Assembly: GCA_017483735.1 (NCBI GenBank)
Contig: JAFUVF010000023.1
Coordinates: forward strand, 1-64,000
From: Lachnospiraceae bacterium
GTDB taxonomy: Bacteria; Bacillota; Clostridia; Lachnospirales; Lachnospiraceae
DNA: 64,000 nt
Direction of reading: 5' to 3'
Below are positions 37,383 to 47,045 of the stretch, piece after piece. Numbering within the stretch: position 1 is the stretch's first letter; the number at the start of each line of letters is the position of its first letter. The notes beneath the pieces were generated by a model, which was not told the origin of the DNA, searched no databases, and worked only from the letters and a program-made list of their open reading frames with translations. Made by a program: the position numbers and the translations under genes.

Positions 37383-40082
37383 TTATCTTATTCCCAGCTG
37401 ATATAATCGCTCGGTATTCTGTACAAAATAGTATACCACATAATTGTCGGTCTCCATATATGTGTGCAGCTCATAGGGGTATACCTCATTAAACTTTTCG
37501 CACCAGTTGAAGGCTGTTGCCTCCAGCATTTTCCTGACTCTGATATCCTGATAGCTGCCTATTGATGAGGTAAATATTGTTCTTCTCGGCACTACGTCAG
37601 AATCCTCTAACTCCGCCTGCCAATATTCCTCTCCGACATACGATGCCGCATACTGCTCATACTTTTCTTTATACTTATCCTCTATGGCAAGCCACCTCGG
37701 AGATGAAAAGAAATGATGCTGTGCATAGTAAAGCGGTTTTTTTTCAAGAAACAAAAATACATATTTAGAAGGAATGAAATATTCCTCCTCCGCACTCTCA
37801 TTCATAAAGGTAATAAGCTCCTCATGCCACCCTGTTTCCGCCACCTGATAAAGCTCATCCGTAGGTGACACAATAGTATATTTCTGATAAGGAAAATTCC
37901 TTATTATGGACTCCGTTGCCTCCACCGACTCGTCATAGCGCATTATAATATAATACATGCCTCCATGAAATGTTCCTGTTATCTGCGTGAGTGCATATAC
38001 TGCCGCAATGGATGCAAGTCCTGCAAGCTCCAGAATAATCCGGGGCATAAATGTCAAAAGCACAGTGAGTACTATGTCTATTGGCACAATCAAAGCTCCC
38101 ATTACAAACACATTTTCCATATACATTACGCGGTTTCCGTCCACAAGCCTTGGAAGATGGAGTGGCGTTGGATTGTACATTATGGCAAATATGAGGGATA
38201 CAGCCACGAGACAGATATGATAGTCGAATGCTCCACGAGGTACTCTCTTATTAAATATGGATATAAAAGTAAAAAGTATCTTGTATATCAGGCACACCAG
38301 CGCACCCAAAAGAGAAAAAAGCAAAAACGGCAATGCCCTATCCGAGTAAAGCAGCTTATAGGATACACTATATTCAGTATTTGCACGATTTATAACTCTA
38401 TACACTAAATTTCCGATTCCGGGATTATTTGAATCAATTCCCCATTCATCAAATTTGTTTCTTAAAACCACGGCAAATGGGACTTCTTCCTCTTCCACGC
38501 CCTCTCCATCACTACTTTGATAAAACTCGACTGTTATGGACTTTATATCACTATCTTTTCCTTCTGACATATGGATATTGGCGGAGGCTGCGTTGAGCTC
38601 GACTGTTTCCACCAAATCATCCGAATGTGCATTTTTTCCTGCGTCTGCGTGTTTGTCCTCCTCGCTCTTTTCATCCTTATCTTCAGTCTCCTTTGACGTA
38701 TTATTCTCCGTATTCTTATTTTGATTTATGCCCATTATGCTGAGAGCCCATCTCAGTGAATATTGCAGCTGTATTCCACTCATAAAGGCAAGCACCATGG
38801 GTGCCACTGAGATAAAGAGCGCAATAAACGAAGCCGCCGCCAAGGGAATGAGCCGCTTTATATTGAGTGTCCTGAAAATATGTATGAATACAAAGGGAAG
38901 GCATACAAATACCATCATTATGGTTATATAGAAATGCACCACTATGGACGTTGCCACCAAAAGACAAAATAGCAAAAGGTTTCCGTCCCAATAGCCCTTG
39001 GAATACTTTGCCTCCTCGGAATTCTCTATCGCATTTTCATCAGCGTCCAAATCAAATATCTCTACCTGCTTGCGGCGCTTCAGAGCCTCCTTGGTTATTC
39101 CCTTCTTTTTGTACCTTCTTGCCTTCAAAAATTCCTTTATTCCGTTTTTAAGCCTCAATGGCCATGTATTCTCCCATATTATCCTGTCTGTGGATTTTAG
39201 ATACCTGATCAGAAATATCGGTGCCAGAAACATGGTAAAGGCTCCGAACTCCATGGGAAGCGTAAGCTGTAATCTTGAAAGAATGGATGGATAATCCATA
39301 TTGCTGGCATCAAGCGTAAGGAAAAGCGCCATTGCCATAAGACCTGAGTATTTCCAATTGAATATTTCCTTAAAAAAAATGTACATGGAGAGCAGGAATA
39401 CCGTTATATGTATTCCACCGAGATATAGCATTATATTATAGGTCTTTACATTGAAAAGCATGCGCAGGGCTGCCACAAAAAAGTGCATTCCCGCAGGATA
39501 TACACCGCCCGAAAAAATCTGACCGTTGATTGCGCCATATACCCAGGAGTGGTGCACCATAAGGTCGGAGGTTCCGTAGGAATGCTTTTGGAACAATCCG
39601 TAATTGAAATACATATTTCCGAACAGCAGCACTATGATAAGTCCCAGATACTCGAGCTTATGCCCTTTAAAAAAATCCTTTACCGCCTCAATGCACAGCA
39701 GAACATATTTTTTGAATGTCCTAAAAACATTGCTCCTGAATGTCTTTATACCGTATGTCCCCGTTACCAGATATTTAAACTTCTTTCTCTGCTTTTCGTC
39801 TATGCGCACATCCTTAAAAACGGAAAAAAATAGTACTCCCACATAAAACAGCTTTACTGTAAAGCTGTTCAAAATGTGAATGAGCCCCAGCCCCGTATAT
39901 ATTGAAGTGACTACCATTACGGAGGTAACATTGCAGAATGCGAATTTAAAGGACTTTGACTTTCCGTTCAGATACTTCCTGAACACCACAAGAGGCCACA
40001 CATACATCAATATGTAATATGCGACAAAAACCTTGATATATTCGATTATCCAATATGCCATGCCTAAAGAGGTAGCCTGCAT
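37383..40082 (-). CDS. Large GT-C-like membrane protein
   Basis: 899 residues with a dozen or more helices. The first large outside loop has SYGTSDLMVHHSWVYGA and GGVYPAGMHFFVAALRM, where an Asp and paired His fit the GT-C pattern (as in oligosaccharyl and mannosyl transferases). A long cytoplasmic loop at about 325-360 and an acidic loop rich in Glu/Asp/Lys (about 455-490) follow. The last 150 residues form a soluble outside domain. It could add a sugar to the polymer after export or join polymer to an anchor. It abuts both DUF4832 genes. Confidence 0.65.
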   Translation of the reverse strand: MQATSLGMAYWIIEYIKVFVAYYILMYVWPLVVFRKYLNGKSKSFKFAFCNVTSVMVVTSIYTGLGLIHILNSFTVKLFYVGVLFFSVFKDVRIDEKQRKKFKYLVTGTYGIKTFRSNVFRTFKKYVLLCIEAVKDFFKGHKLEYLGLIIVLLFGNMYFNYGLFQKHSYGTSDLMVHHSWVYGAINGQIFSGGVYPAGMHFFVAALRMLFNVKTYNIMLYLGGIHITVFLLSMYIFFKEIFNWKYSGLMAMALFLTLDASNMDYPSILSRLQLTLPMEFGAFTMFLAPIFLIRYLKSTDRIIWENTWPLRLKNGIKEFLKARRYKKKGITKEALKRRKQVEIFDLDADENAIENSEEAKYSKGYWDGNLLLFCLLVATSIVVHFYITIMMVFVCLPFVFIHIFRTLNIKRLIPLAAASFIALFISVAPMVLAFMSGIQLQYSLRWALSIMGINQNKNTENNTSKETEDKDEKSEEDKHADAGKNAHSDDLVETVELNAASANIHMSEGKDSDIKSITVEFYQSSDGEGVEEEEVPFAVVLRNKFDEWGIDSNNPGIGNLVYRVINRANTEYSVSYKLLYSDRALPFLLFSLLGALVCLIYKILFTFISIFNKRVPRGAFDYHICLVAVSLIFAIMYNPTPLHLPRLVDGNRVMYMENVFVMGALIVPIDIVLTVLLTFMPRIILELAGLASIAAVYALTQITGTFHGGMYYIIMRYDESVEATESIIRNFPYQKYTIVSPTDELYQVAETGWHEELITFMNESAEEEYFIPSKYVFLFLEKKPLYYAQHHFFSSPRWLAIEDKYKEKYEQYAASYVGEEYWQAELEDSDVVPRRTIFTSSIGSYQDIRVRKMLEATAFNWCEKFNEVYPYELHTYMETDNYVVYYFVQNTERLYQLGIR

Positions 40083-41431
40083 TATTTCTTTTCTATGGTG
40101 CCTATATGCACCCTGCCTTCCTTATCGGATTCGTTTCCAAAGAATATCCTTCTTGAATCAAACATTCTCTGCATTGAGATATATAATTCCCCACTTCCCG
40201 CATCAAAGCTTCCCTGCTTGTTCATTGACATTCCGGGCGCTATGCTCCTTAAGCCCGCTCCCAGAGAAACCCTTCCCTGATTTCCGTTTTTGTCCGTATA
40301 GTCAATATATACGGTAGCATCATAATACATCCTTGCGAACCCGGTATTTTCTATCTCTACATCTATATCAACCTTATCCGGAGTCTCATTATCCGTCTTT
40401 AAGCTTACCTTTTTTACAAGCATCCGATACCCCAAATGTGCGCCCATATAGTCATACAGGCTCATATCCTTCCATACCCCGGATCCCTGCATTTTCACTC
40501 CCTTAAAAAGCTCCCATGCCCTCACGTCGTGGTTTTTGTTGAGATAAGTCAAATGCATTGTCTTACAGTCCTCAAGAAACTTGGGCACAAGTGCCGAATT
40601 CATATAATTTCCGTCCCTGAACAGCCCGCCGTCCTCCTCGTCCCCATAGACAATTTCTCCTCCATTGGGTACATTATTGCACAGCTCCTTTTCAAAGGAA
40701 AGCTCATCCTCTCTGCGCCATGCATTGCTCCAGCCGGTAACCCGCCTCTCTTTATCCTTCTCTCCGAAGGTTCCTAGATTCGTATATGAGCCAAAAAGTC
40801 CGTCATCAAAAAGCCCCATATGATCCTCGGGATTTGTGGCGGTCTCTAACTGCTTCTTGTGCAGTATTCTGAAATACACAGGCTTTCTTACCGCAAGATA
40901 AACATTGTCCCCCACTCTTTCTCTTAGAATATCCGCCATCTTTTCAAGCTGCTCTGTCTTTAAGAATTTGGAGGTATGCATCTCTCCCCAATTTCCGATA
41001 AGAAGCCCCTGATATACGAAAATTATATCGTCATATTCCTTTACTATATCTCCAATCTGACCTATATGGGTAAGCACCGTCTTGAAATTCTCCGGCTCCT
41101 TTTCCATTGCCTTTCCCTCATGGTCGTAGACTGCACGGAAAATTATCGAGTATTCATTCTCCCTGAAAAAATTGAGAATACGTCTTATATATCCGATATG
41201 AGTTTCCGTGAGTGGATCGGCTCCGGCAGCACTGATATTTACGATTGCCATGGCAAATCTGGCTTTTCTGTCCACACTCCACTCCAAGTCGTTGATATCG
41301 GGCTTTTTGTCCAGAGTAAAGGTATGGATCATATAAAACCCCCTGCAGGGATTCATTGTATAATCCACGCTTTCCTTCAAATGTGCCTGTATGAATTTGA
41401 TTTTTCCCCCTTTATTTTTGGAAAAAAGCAA
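40082..41431 (-). CDS. DUF4874/DUF4832 glycosidase-like protein without membrane anchor
   Basis: 449 residues, paralogue of the 512-residue protein at 35839. The same blocks are visible (NPCRGFYMIHTFT, AVYDHEGKAME, GNWGEMHTSKF, DUF4832 end) but there is no N-terminal signal or membrane segment. The start is a TTG at 41431, right after the stop of the GT2 gene, with AGGGGGG as ribosome site; no ATG lies nearby. Without a signal it would stay in the cytoplasm unless exported another way. It overlaps the GT-C gene by one base. Confidence 0.78.
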   Translation of the reverse strand: MLFSKNKGGKIKFIQAHLKESVDYTMNPCRGFYMIHTFTLDKKPDINDLEWSVDRKARFAMAIVNISAAGADPLTETHIGYIRRILNFFRENEYSIIFRAVYDHEGKAMEKEPENFKTVLTHIGQIGDIVKEYDDIIFVYQGLLIGNWGEMHTSKFLKTEQLEKMADILRERVGDNVYLAVRKPVYFRILHKKQLETATNPEDHMGLFDDGLFGSYTNLGTFGEKDKERRVTGWSNAWRREDELSFEKELCNNVPNGGEIVYGDEEDGGLFRDGNYMNSALVPKFLEDCKTMHLTYLNKNHDVRAWELFKGVKMQGSGVWKDMSLYDYMGAHLGYRMLVKKVSLKTDNETPDKVDIDVEIENTGFARMYYDATVYIDYTDKNGNQGRVSLGAGLRSIAPGMSMNKQGSFDAGSGELYISMQRMFDSRRIFFGNESDKEGRVHIGTIEKK

Positions 41432-41432
41432 T

Positions 41433-42197
41433 TTAACGCCCCCCTACATCTACTCTGAATATTTTGATTCTTACCCATACCGCCAGAATAGAATATGCCA
41501 TTCTGAACATATAGATTATTGGCTTTATACCTGAATGCATACTTCTTCCGCTCGTTCTGAAATGCATGGTTGCAGGAACCTCCACCACCTTGAAGCCCAG
41601 AAGGAGCATCTGCATAATTATGTTTGCGTCAGGGTACATATCCTCGAAATGATTGTACTGCGCATAAAACGTGAAGGTCTTTCTGGAAAGCCCCTGAAGC
41701 CCCGTGGTGGGATCAAATATATACTGTCCTGTTCCAAGCCTTATAAGAAATCTGAACAGTGCATATGCAATTCTCTTTAAAAGACTGCTCCTATATTCCG
41801 GTCCCCCCTTCATAAATCTGGAGCCAAGCACGATATCCGGATATTTTCCGTCCTCATCCTTTTTTTTCAATGCCTCATATATTGTCTTGATATTGCATGG
41901 GTCATGCTGACCGTCGGCATCCATCTGTATGACAAATTTGTAATTATGCCGCATGGCGTATTTGTAGCCGGTGTTAAGTCCGCTGCCATAACCCATATTA
42001 TATACATTGTTCAGCACCCGCACATTATTATACTGAGCTATAATGGTACTGGTGCCATCTGTGGATGCATCATTTACCACAAGAATATCTGCGATATTGG
42101 TAATGCTGGTATCCGTCAGCGCATCCAATACCTTTCCTATATTCTCCTGCTCATTGTAGGCAGGCATTATTATCAGCAACTCTTTTCTGTTATCCAT
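41433..42197 (-). CDS. Family 2 glycosyltransferase, dolichyl-phosphate-mannose-synthase-like
   Basis: 254 residues. LLIIMPAYNEQENIGKVL, LVVNDASTDGT, QMDADGQHDP (DxD) and DPTTGLQGLSR match the DPM1-like branch of GT2, which makes lipid-phosphate sugars. Such a product would feed GT-C enzymes like the one at 37383-40082. The ATG at 42197 with GGTGGA upstream is preferred; a GTG at 42215 would add six residues. Confidence 0.87.
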   Translation of the reverse strand: MDNRKELLIIMPAYNEQENIGKVLDALTDTSITNIADILVVNDASTDGTSTIIAQYNNVRVLNNVYNMGYGSGLNTGYKYAMRHNYKFVIQMDADGQHDPCNIKTIYEALKKKDEDGKYPDIVLGSRFMKGGPEYRSSLLKRIAYALFRFLIRLGTGQYIFDPTTGLQGLSRKTFTFYAQYNHFEDMYPDANIIMQMLLLGFKVVEVPATMHFRTSGRSMHSGIKPIIYMFRMAYSILAVWVRIKIFRVDVGGR

Positions 42198-42227
42198 TAT
42201 TTCCACCCATAGCACTCATAAAAAATC

Positions 42228-43439
42228 CTATGCCATTCCTAGTAGTCTCTCTATATCATTTTCCGCATTTTCATTCTTGTGATACGCCGCAGAACCTAAG
42301 CCTTGCGAAAGCCCTTCATCCTCCATAAGCCTCACTGCATGGCTTTTTATCTCCTCCGCATCCAATTTGCAGATAATGCCGTCCTTCTCGTTCTCGACCT
42401 GCTCCCTGTTTCCCTCGCAGTCAGATACGATTATGGGCTTACCCAAAATCTGCGCCTCCTGTACTGCAATGCTCTTTCCCTCATAGCGTGAGGCGTGTAT
42501 GTATATATCCGCCTCAGAAATATAAGGATAGGGATTGTCCACAGCGCCCATAAGGATAAAATCGTCCTTAAGTCCGAGCCTTTCAATCAATGCAGTAAGC
42601 TTCTCCCTCTCCGGTCCTTCTCCCAGGACATACCAGCGGATCTTTCTTTCGGTTCCCTCGTATTGCCTTTTTATCTTAAGCATAGCCTCGACGGAAATTT
42701 CCAGTGCCTTCTGCGGATTGAGCCGTCCTACGGTAAGTATCCTTGTCCCCTCAAAGCCGTCATCAAAGCCCTTACCCTCTTTAGCTTTCCTTCTTATCCC
42801 CTCCACATCAAGGATATTGTGAAAGATTTCAGTCCTGTCCGCACACTCCGGATACACACGAACAAAGGAGTCCCTTACCTCCCCCGATACCGCAAATATC
42901 CTGTTCAGCGAAAGATACGCATCCCTGTCTATTCTTCTCGTGTATCCTGCCTTTTCATAATCCACATGCATAAATGCGGCTTTTTTCTTTGCGTTCACAT
43001 GCTCTGCCACATAGTAGGTGGACGCCCCCTCCAAAAAAGCAACCGCAAGGTCATATTCCTTTGAGAATCTATCCGCTCCGTCTGATACCGCACGCCACAA
43101 GAGTTTGTCCGCCTGTATCCTTCGTCCTTTTATCATCGGCATGAGTATCGAAAGCATATATGGCATAAGCCTTACAATATTTCCATGCCTCAAAAGCGCC
43201 GCAATTACTGTCTTTTTGAGTGCTCTCTGTCCTTCCCTCGAAAGCACGGACATATCTGAATACGTACGGTTTAAAAGTCTTACCCCCAAAGGCAGTCTGC
43301 TTCTCATTTCTCCCTGATTGAGGAGCACATATATATCTGTCTCGTATTCATCCTTCGGTATTGCCTTCAAAAGCTCTATAAGCGCAGTCTCTGCACCGGC
43401 CTGACCCAGAGTATTTATCACAAAAAGGAGCCTTTTCAT
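42228..43439 (-). CDS. Family 4 glycosyltransferase
   Basis: 403 residues, GT-B fold. VINTLGQAGAETALIE at the start, then ILTVGRLNPQKALEIS and EGKSIAVQEAQILG (E-x7-E) in the donor domain. The start overlaps the end of the DUF2304 gene by four bases (translational coupling). Confidence 0.9.
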   Translation of the reverse strand: MKRLLFVINTLGQAGAETALIELLKAIPKDEYETDIYVLLNQGEMRSRLPLGVRLLNRTYSDMSVLSREGQRALKKTVIAALLRHGNIVRLMPYMLSILMPMIKGRRIQADKLLWRAVSDGADRFSKEYDLAVAFLEGASTYYVAEHVNAKKKAAFMHVDYEKAGYTRRIDRDAYLSLNRIFAVSGEVRDSFVRVYPECADRTEIFHNILDVEGIRRKAKEGKGFDDGFEGTRILTVGRLNPQKALEISVEAMLKIKRQYEGTERKIRWYVLGEGPEREKLTALIERLGLKDDFILMGAVDNPYPYISEADIYIHASRYEGKSIAVQEAQILGKPIIVSDCEGNREQVENEKDGIICKLDAEEIKSHAVRLMEDEGLSQGLGSAAYHKNENAENDIERLLGMA

Positions 43440-43828
43440 TCTTCCTCTTCTCTATCCTTTATTGCTTCCTTTATTTTCATAAGCTCCTGTCTAAGCTCTG
43501 TATTCTCCGTATTAAGCAGGGTTACCTGCATGGCAAGCTCAGTATTTTTCCTTATCACATCCGCAAGATTACTGCTCACAAAATATACTCCGTATATGAG
43601 ACAGAACCCTATAAGGCACGCCAAAAGCAGTCCCTCAAAGGAGATATACAGATTCCACCAGTTGGGATTCAAAACTATACCCGCAATTATAAAGCAGATT
43701 GCAATAATCCCCCATGCGAGGCAGAATGCCTCAGTGAGTCTGCGCCTTGCCAACGAGAGCACAGTAAGCAATAATATCCACAGTCCAGTTCCAACCATTA
43801 TTATTCTCAAAAAAATTCCCGGTTCCAT
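43436..43828 (-). CDS. DUF2304 small membrane protein
   Basis: 130 residues with three membrane helices and a C-terminal coiled coil (NTENTELRQELMKIKEA). DUF2304 proteins recur in polysaccharide operons beside GT2/GT4 genes; their role is unknown, possibly a scaffold. It starts two bases before the pelG stop and overlaps the next gene. Confidence 0.82.
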   Translation of the reverse strand: MEPGIFLRIIMVGTGLWILLLTVLSLARRRLTEAFCLAWGIIAICFIIAGIVLNPNWWNLYISFEGLLLACLIGFCLIYGVYFVSSNLADVIRKNTELAMQVTLLNTENTELRQELMKIKEAIKDREEEE

Positions 43829-43829
43829 A

Positions 43830-45302
43830 TCAGGCTTCCTCTTTTAGCTTCGGCGCTATCCCTAACGCTCTGTCAAATACCTTGTTGCTTGGTTTCTTCC
43901 CGTTTCCGCCCTTCATTATACTTCCGGTGCAGAAGGTATGTATATCGGTTTTCTTCTCCATCACTCTGAGTCTGTGATATGCATAGCAGAATCCGGCAAA
44001 TGAGCCTGCCACAAGCCCTATGCCGTACCATATGGGCGTCAGGCTGGTCGCATAGAAGGTGCAGATTACCGTCACAGTGACAAAGATTAACGCCATCATC
44101 AGAGCTCCCCAGTAGTCATTGTAGTAATAGAGAAATATCATTGCCGCATACATTATAAACATAATGAAATATCCCGCTGCAAGGCAGGGATACATCTGCA
44201 TTGTAAGTCCGCCAAAGCCGAAGCGTGGCAGGAATACTATGCACATCATATATACAACAACAGAGACAATGAACTGTAATCTCACAAGATTCATCAGCTC
44301 ATCCGCCAACTGCTCAAACATTCTGTCCTTTGCATTTCTGATATCCATGCCTCTTCCTCCGATAACCGCCTCGGAGAAATTCTTGTATCTTTCGTGGAAT
44401 TTCATCTCCACACGGGTTATGAAAATAACGCTGGCGGAAAGATTTGTAAACATTGCTATACAGGTTGCAAGGTCATATGTTGTAACGCACACAAAGGATT
44501 TTCTGACAACCATCCTTAGGGGTGTGGTCCAAAACACAAAATTATGCACGTAAAGTCCCAATGTATAGAGGAAGTTTGTGAGCACCAGCCTCCAATTTCT
44601 GAAAAGATGCTTTATCACATCTATATAATCCCCGGAATTCTGTCTGAAATAGCTTCTTATAAGAGCAAGCTCCAGACATGCTATGATAAGAAATCCGATA
44701 TCCAACGATACTAACATCGAATAGATTACATCCACGCCCAGAAGATACGTGAGAAACATTGACAAAAGCACCGTGATTGTCATCCCCACAAAGAAGAAGG
44801 CCGATATCTTCTTATAGTCCTTGGTAATGGACAGGAAAAGCATGGAAAAGAATACCAGCATAAGAGACATAAAGCCCAAATAGCTGAAAAAGACAAAGAA
44901 TATCTCCACCTCTCCCACTATGTATTCGTGAATGAAAAACGGAATACCCACAAGGGCACTGAACCCGATGTTCAAAGCCACTCCCACATAATAGCATGGC
45001 ATAATATGTTCATACTGCTCGTTGTATATTACATCCGACATATATCTTGACAGCACCGCATTGAAGGGCGATGCCGTAAGCATTGCAAATATAAAGATAT
45101 ACAGAACGGTGCAGGCATAAAGCTCTCTTTCCGCATATCCAAGCTTTGCAAACTGCAAAAATATCTGCATCAAAAATACCGCAGCTATAACAACTATCAT
45201 GGGGGCGACGGTAACCATAGCGGAATAGCCGAAGCCTATGAGGTTTGTGGTAATCGTTCCCTTCTCAAATATCCGGTTTAATCTCACTCCTATACCAGCC
45301 AT
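43830..45302 (-). CDS. pelG: PelG-like exopolysaccharide transporter
   Basis: 490 residues with about 12 helices. GIGVRLNRIFEKGTITTNLIGFG at the start (shown here in part) and SRYMSDVIYNEQYEHIMP match PelG, the MOP-superfamily protein that moves Pel polysaccharide across the inner membrane in a complex with PelD, PelE and PelF. It lies 3 bases after pelF. Confidence 0.9.
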   Translation of the reverse strand: MAGIGVRLNRIFEKGTITTNLIGFGYSAMVTVAPMIVVIAAVFLMQIFLQFAKLGYAERELYACTVLYIFIFAMLTASPFNAVLSRYMSDVIYNEQYEHIMPCYYVGVALNIGFSALVGIPFFIHEYIVGEVEIFFVFFSYLGFMSLMLVFFSMLFLSITKDYKKISAFFFVGMTITVLLSMFLTYLLGVDVIYSMLVSLDIGFLIIACLELALIRSYFRQNSGDYIDVIKHLFRNWRLVLTNFLYTLGLYVHNFVFWTTPLRMVVRKSFVCVTTYDLATCIAMFTNLSASVIFITRVEMKFHERYKNFSEAVIGGRGMDIRNAKDRMFEQLADELMNLVRLQFIVSVVVYMMCIVFLPRFGFGGLTMQMYPCLAAGYFIMFIMYAAMIFLYYYNDYWGALMMALIFVTVTVICTFYATSLTPIWYGIGLVAGSFAGFCYAYHRLRVMEKKTDIHTFCTGSIMKGGNGKKPSNKVFDRALGIAPKLKEEA

Positions 45303-45305
45303 AGT

Positions 45306-47045
45306 TTACTCCTTTTCTTCTGTATCCTCCGTACTTACTGTAGCCTCTGACGTTTCCTCCGCTTCTACGGTTTCTTCCGACTTTGTCTCCTCAAAGGCTC
45401 CAACGGTAACATCAAAATCATCCAGATCATCAAATTCCAAATCGTAATCATCATTACTCTTGTCTATCTCAACGCCTGCTCCGGCGTCCCTTACATCCGT
45501 GTCATTGAAGCGGTCGATAAGAATACCCTCCTTTGCTTCCTCCATCTCGTCCTCGGTGTATTCCTCCTTCTCTCCCGAAAGCTCCGTATCCGAATACAGA
45601 TCATCCTGAGACCATGACCATATCTTTCCGTAATTCCACCCCACATTCTCATAGAGCTTCTCATATGCCTTCTTCATCTGTTTTAGCTGGAAGCCGTTCT
45701 GACAGCGCTTAAAGCCGGCTTCTCCCATCTCACGCACCTTTGAGGGGGACGAGCCAAGCTCCACCATAGCGCCTGCGATATCCTCGGTGTTCATTATGTG
45801 GCAGAGTATTCCCGCCTCTCCGAAATTATCCGTGACGCCGTATATAAGCTCTCTGCAGCAGCCCACATCAGTGGCAATACAGGGCTTGTGGGCGGCAAAG
45901 CCCTCAAGTATGGTAAGAGGCTGTCCTTCTGATATGCTGGTAAGCAGCGTAAAATCCATTCTCCCCAGATAATCAGTAACATTTATCCTTCCGGTAAATA
46001 TTACATCACTGACACCCAGAGCATCCACAAGGTCAAAGCATTCCCTTGCATACTCCTCATCCTCATCAGTAGGACCCATTATCCACAATTTTAACGCCGG
46101 CACCTTCTCCTTTGCAAAGGCGAAGGCTCTTATCATAGTCTTTACATCCTTTATGGGTGTGACACGAAGCACCGCTCCGATATTCACAAAGCCCTCATCC
46201 TCAGCAGTCTTTCCGGGGAGGTCTGCAAATCTTCCCATATCGACACCATTTGGCGTAAGGAAGGTCTTCTCCTCGGGACAGCCCAATTCATGCTGCAATT
46301 CCTGTGCATGAGCATAAAGTGCCGTAACCGCATCCGCCCTCTCGTACGCCACAAGGGACATCTTTCTGAACTGCTCTATCCATATATTCTTGTAAAGTCC
46401 TGCAACCCAGTTTGCCTTCAAGAGCTCCTCTTCACGCTCTCTGGTATATATTCCGTGCTCCGATATCAAAAGCGCCGACTTGTTAAAATACTTCGCCATA
46501 CTGCCAAGAAGCCCCGCATAGCCCGTTGCCACACAGTGATAGATATCAGCCTTTGGAAGCTCCGTCCTCATTATGAGAAATAGCGGCATATATATGGAGC
46601 GCATGGTCCAAAGGAAATCCGAAAAAACGATATTGGGAAAGCGAAGCTCATATACCTCCTGAACAATATGCAGAAAGTCCGCACCCATAAGCATATCGTC
46701 TATGGAGAATTTCCCTTTCTTAAACAGCTTAAAGAGTGTATCCCAATCCACCTCCTGATTGAGAATAAGGCTCCTTAAAGCCCTGTATTCCTTTTTGGAG
46801 AGCCTTGTACGTCTGCCGGTCTTTGGTCCCTTTCCCCAGTCTAGATCGTCCAGATATGCCTCGTAGACCTCTGACACATTGGGCGGGAGCTCATAGGCAA
46901 ATTTTCCACTCTGCTTGCGATTTGCAACTATGGCAAGCACAATGAATTCCTCATCAGGAAATGACCGTATCATACTGTGTATCCAGCTGGAAACGCCGCC
47001 CACCACATATGGGTAGCAGCCCTCAGCCACCATGCATATTCTCAT
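45306..47045 (-). CDS. pelF: PelF-like family 4 glycosyltransferase with acidic C-terminal tail
   Basis: 579 residues. The first 490 match PelF, the cytoplasmic GT4 that polymerises Pel using UDP-GlcNAc or UDP-GalNAc: VAEGCYPYVVGGVSSW, LISEHGIYTRERE, TPNGVDMGRF and EGQPLTILEGFA (E-x7-E). From about 490 a long Glu/Asp-rich tail follows (EEYTEDEMEEAKEG, then repeated Asp/Glu to the end), which I do not know from PelF proteins and which may bind basic partners. It is adjacent by one base to the PelA-like gene. Confidence 0.9.
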   Translation of the reverse strand: MRICMVAEGCYPYVVGGVSSWIHSMIRSFPDEEFIVLAIVANRKQSGKFAYELPPNVSEVYEAYLDDLDWGKGPKTGRRTRLSKKEYRALRSLILNQEVDWDTLFKLFKKGKFSIDDMLMGADFLHIVQEVYELRFPNIVFSDFLWTMRSIYMPLFLIMRTELPKADIYHCVATGYAGLLGSMAKYFNKSALLISEHGIYTREREEELLKANWVAGLYKNIWIEQFRKMSLVAYERADAVTALYAHAQELQHELGCPEEKTFLTPNGVDMGRFADLPGKTAEDEGFVNIGAVLRVTPIKDVKTMIRAFAFAKEKVPALKLWIMGPTDEDEEYARECFDLVDALGVSDVIFTGRINVTDYLGRMDFTLLTSISEGQPLTILEGFAAHKPCIATDVGCCRELIYGVTDNFGEAGILCHIMNTEDIAGAMVELGSSPSKVREMGEAGFKRCQNGFQLKQMKKAYEKLYENVGWNYGKIWSWSQDDLYSDTELSGEKEEYTEDEMEEAKEGILIDRFNDTDVRDAGAGVEIDKSNDDYDLEFDDLDDFDVTVGAFEETKSEETVEAEETSEATVSTEDTEEKE

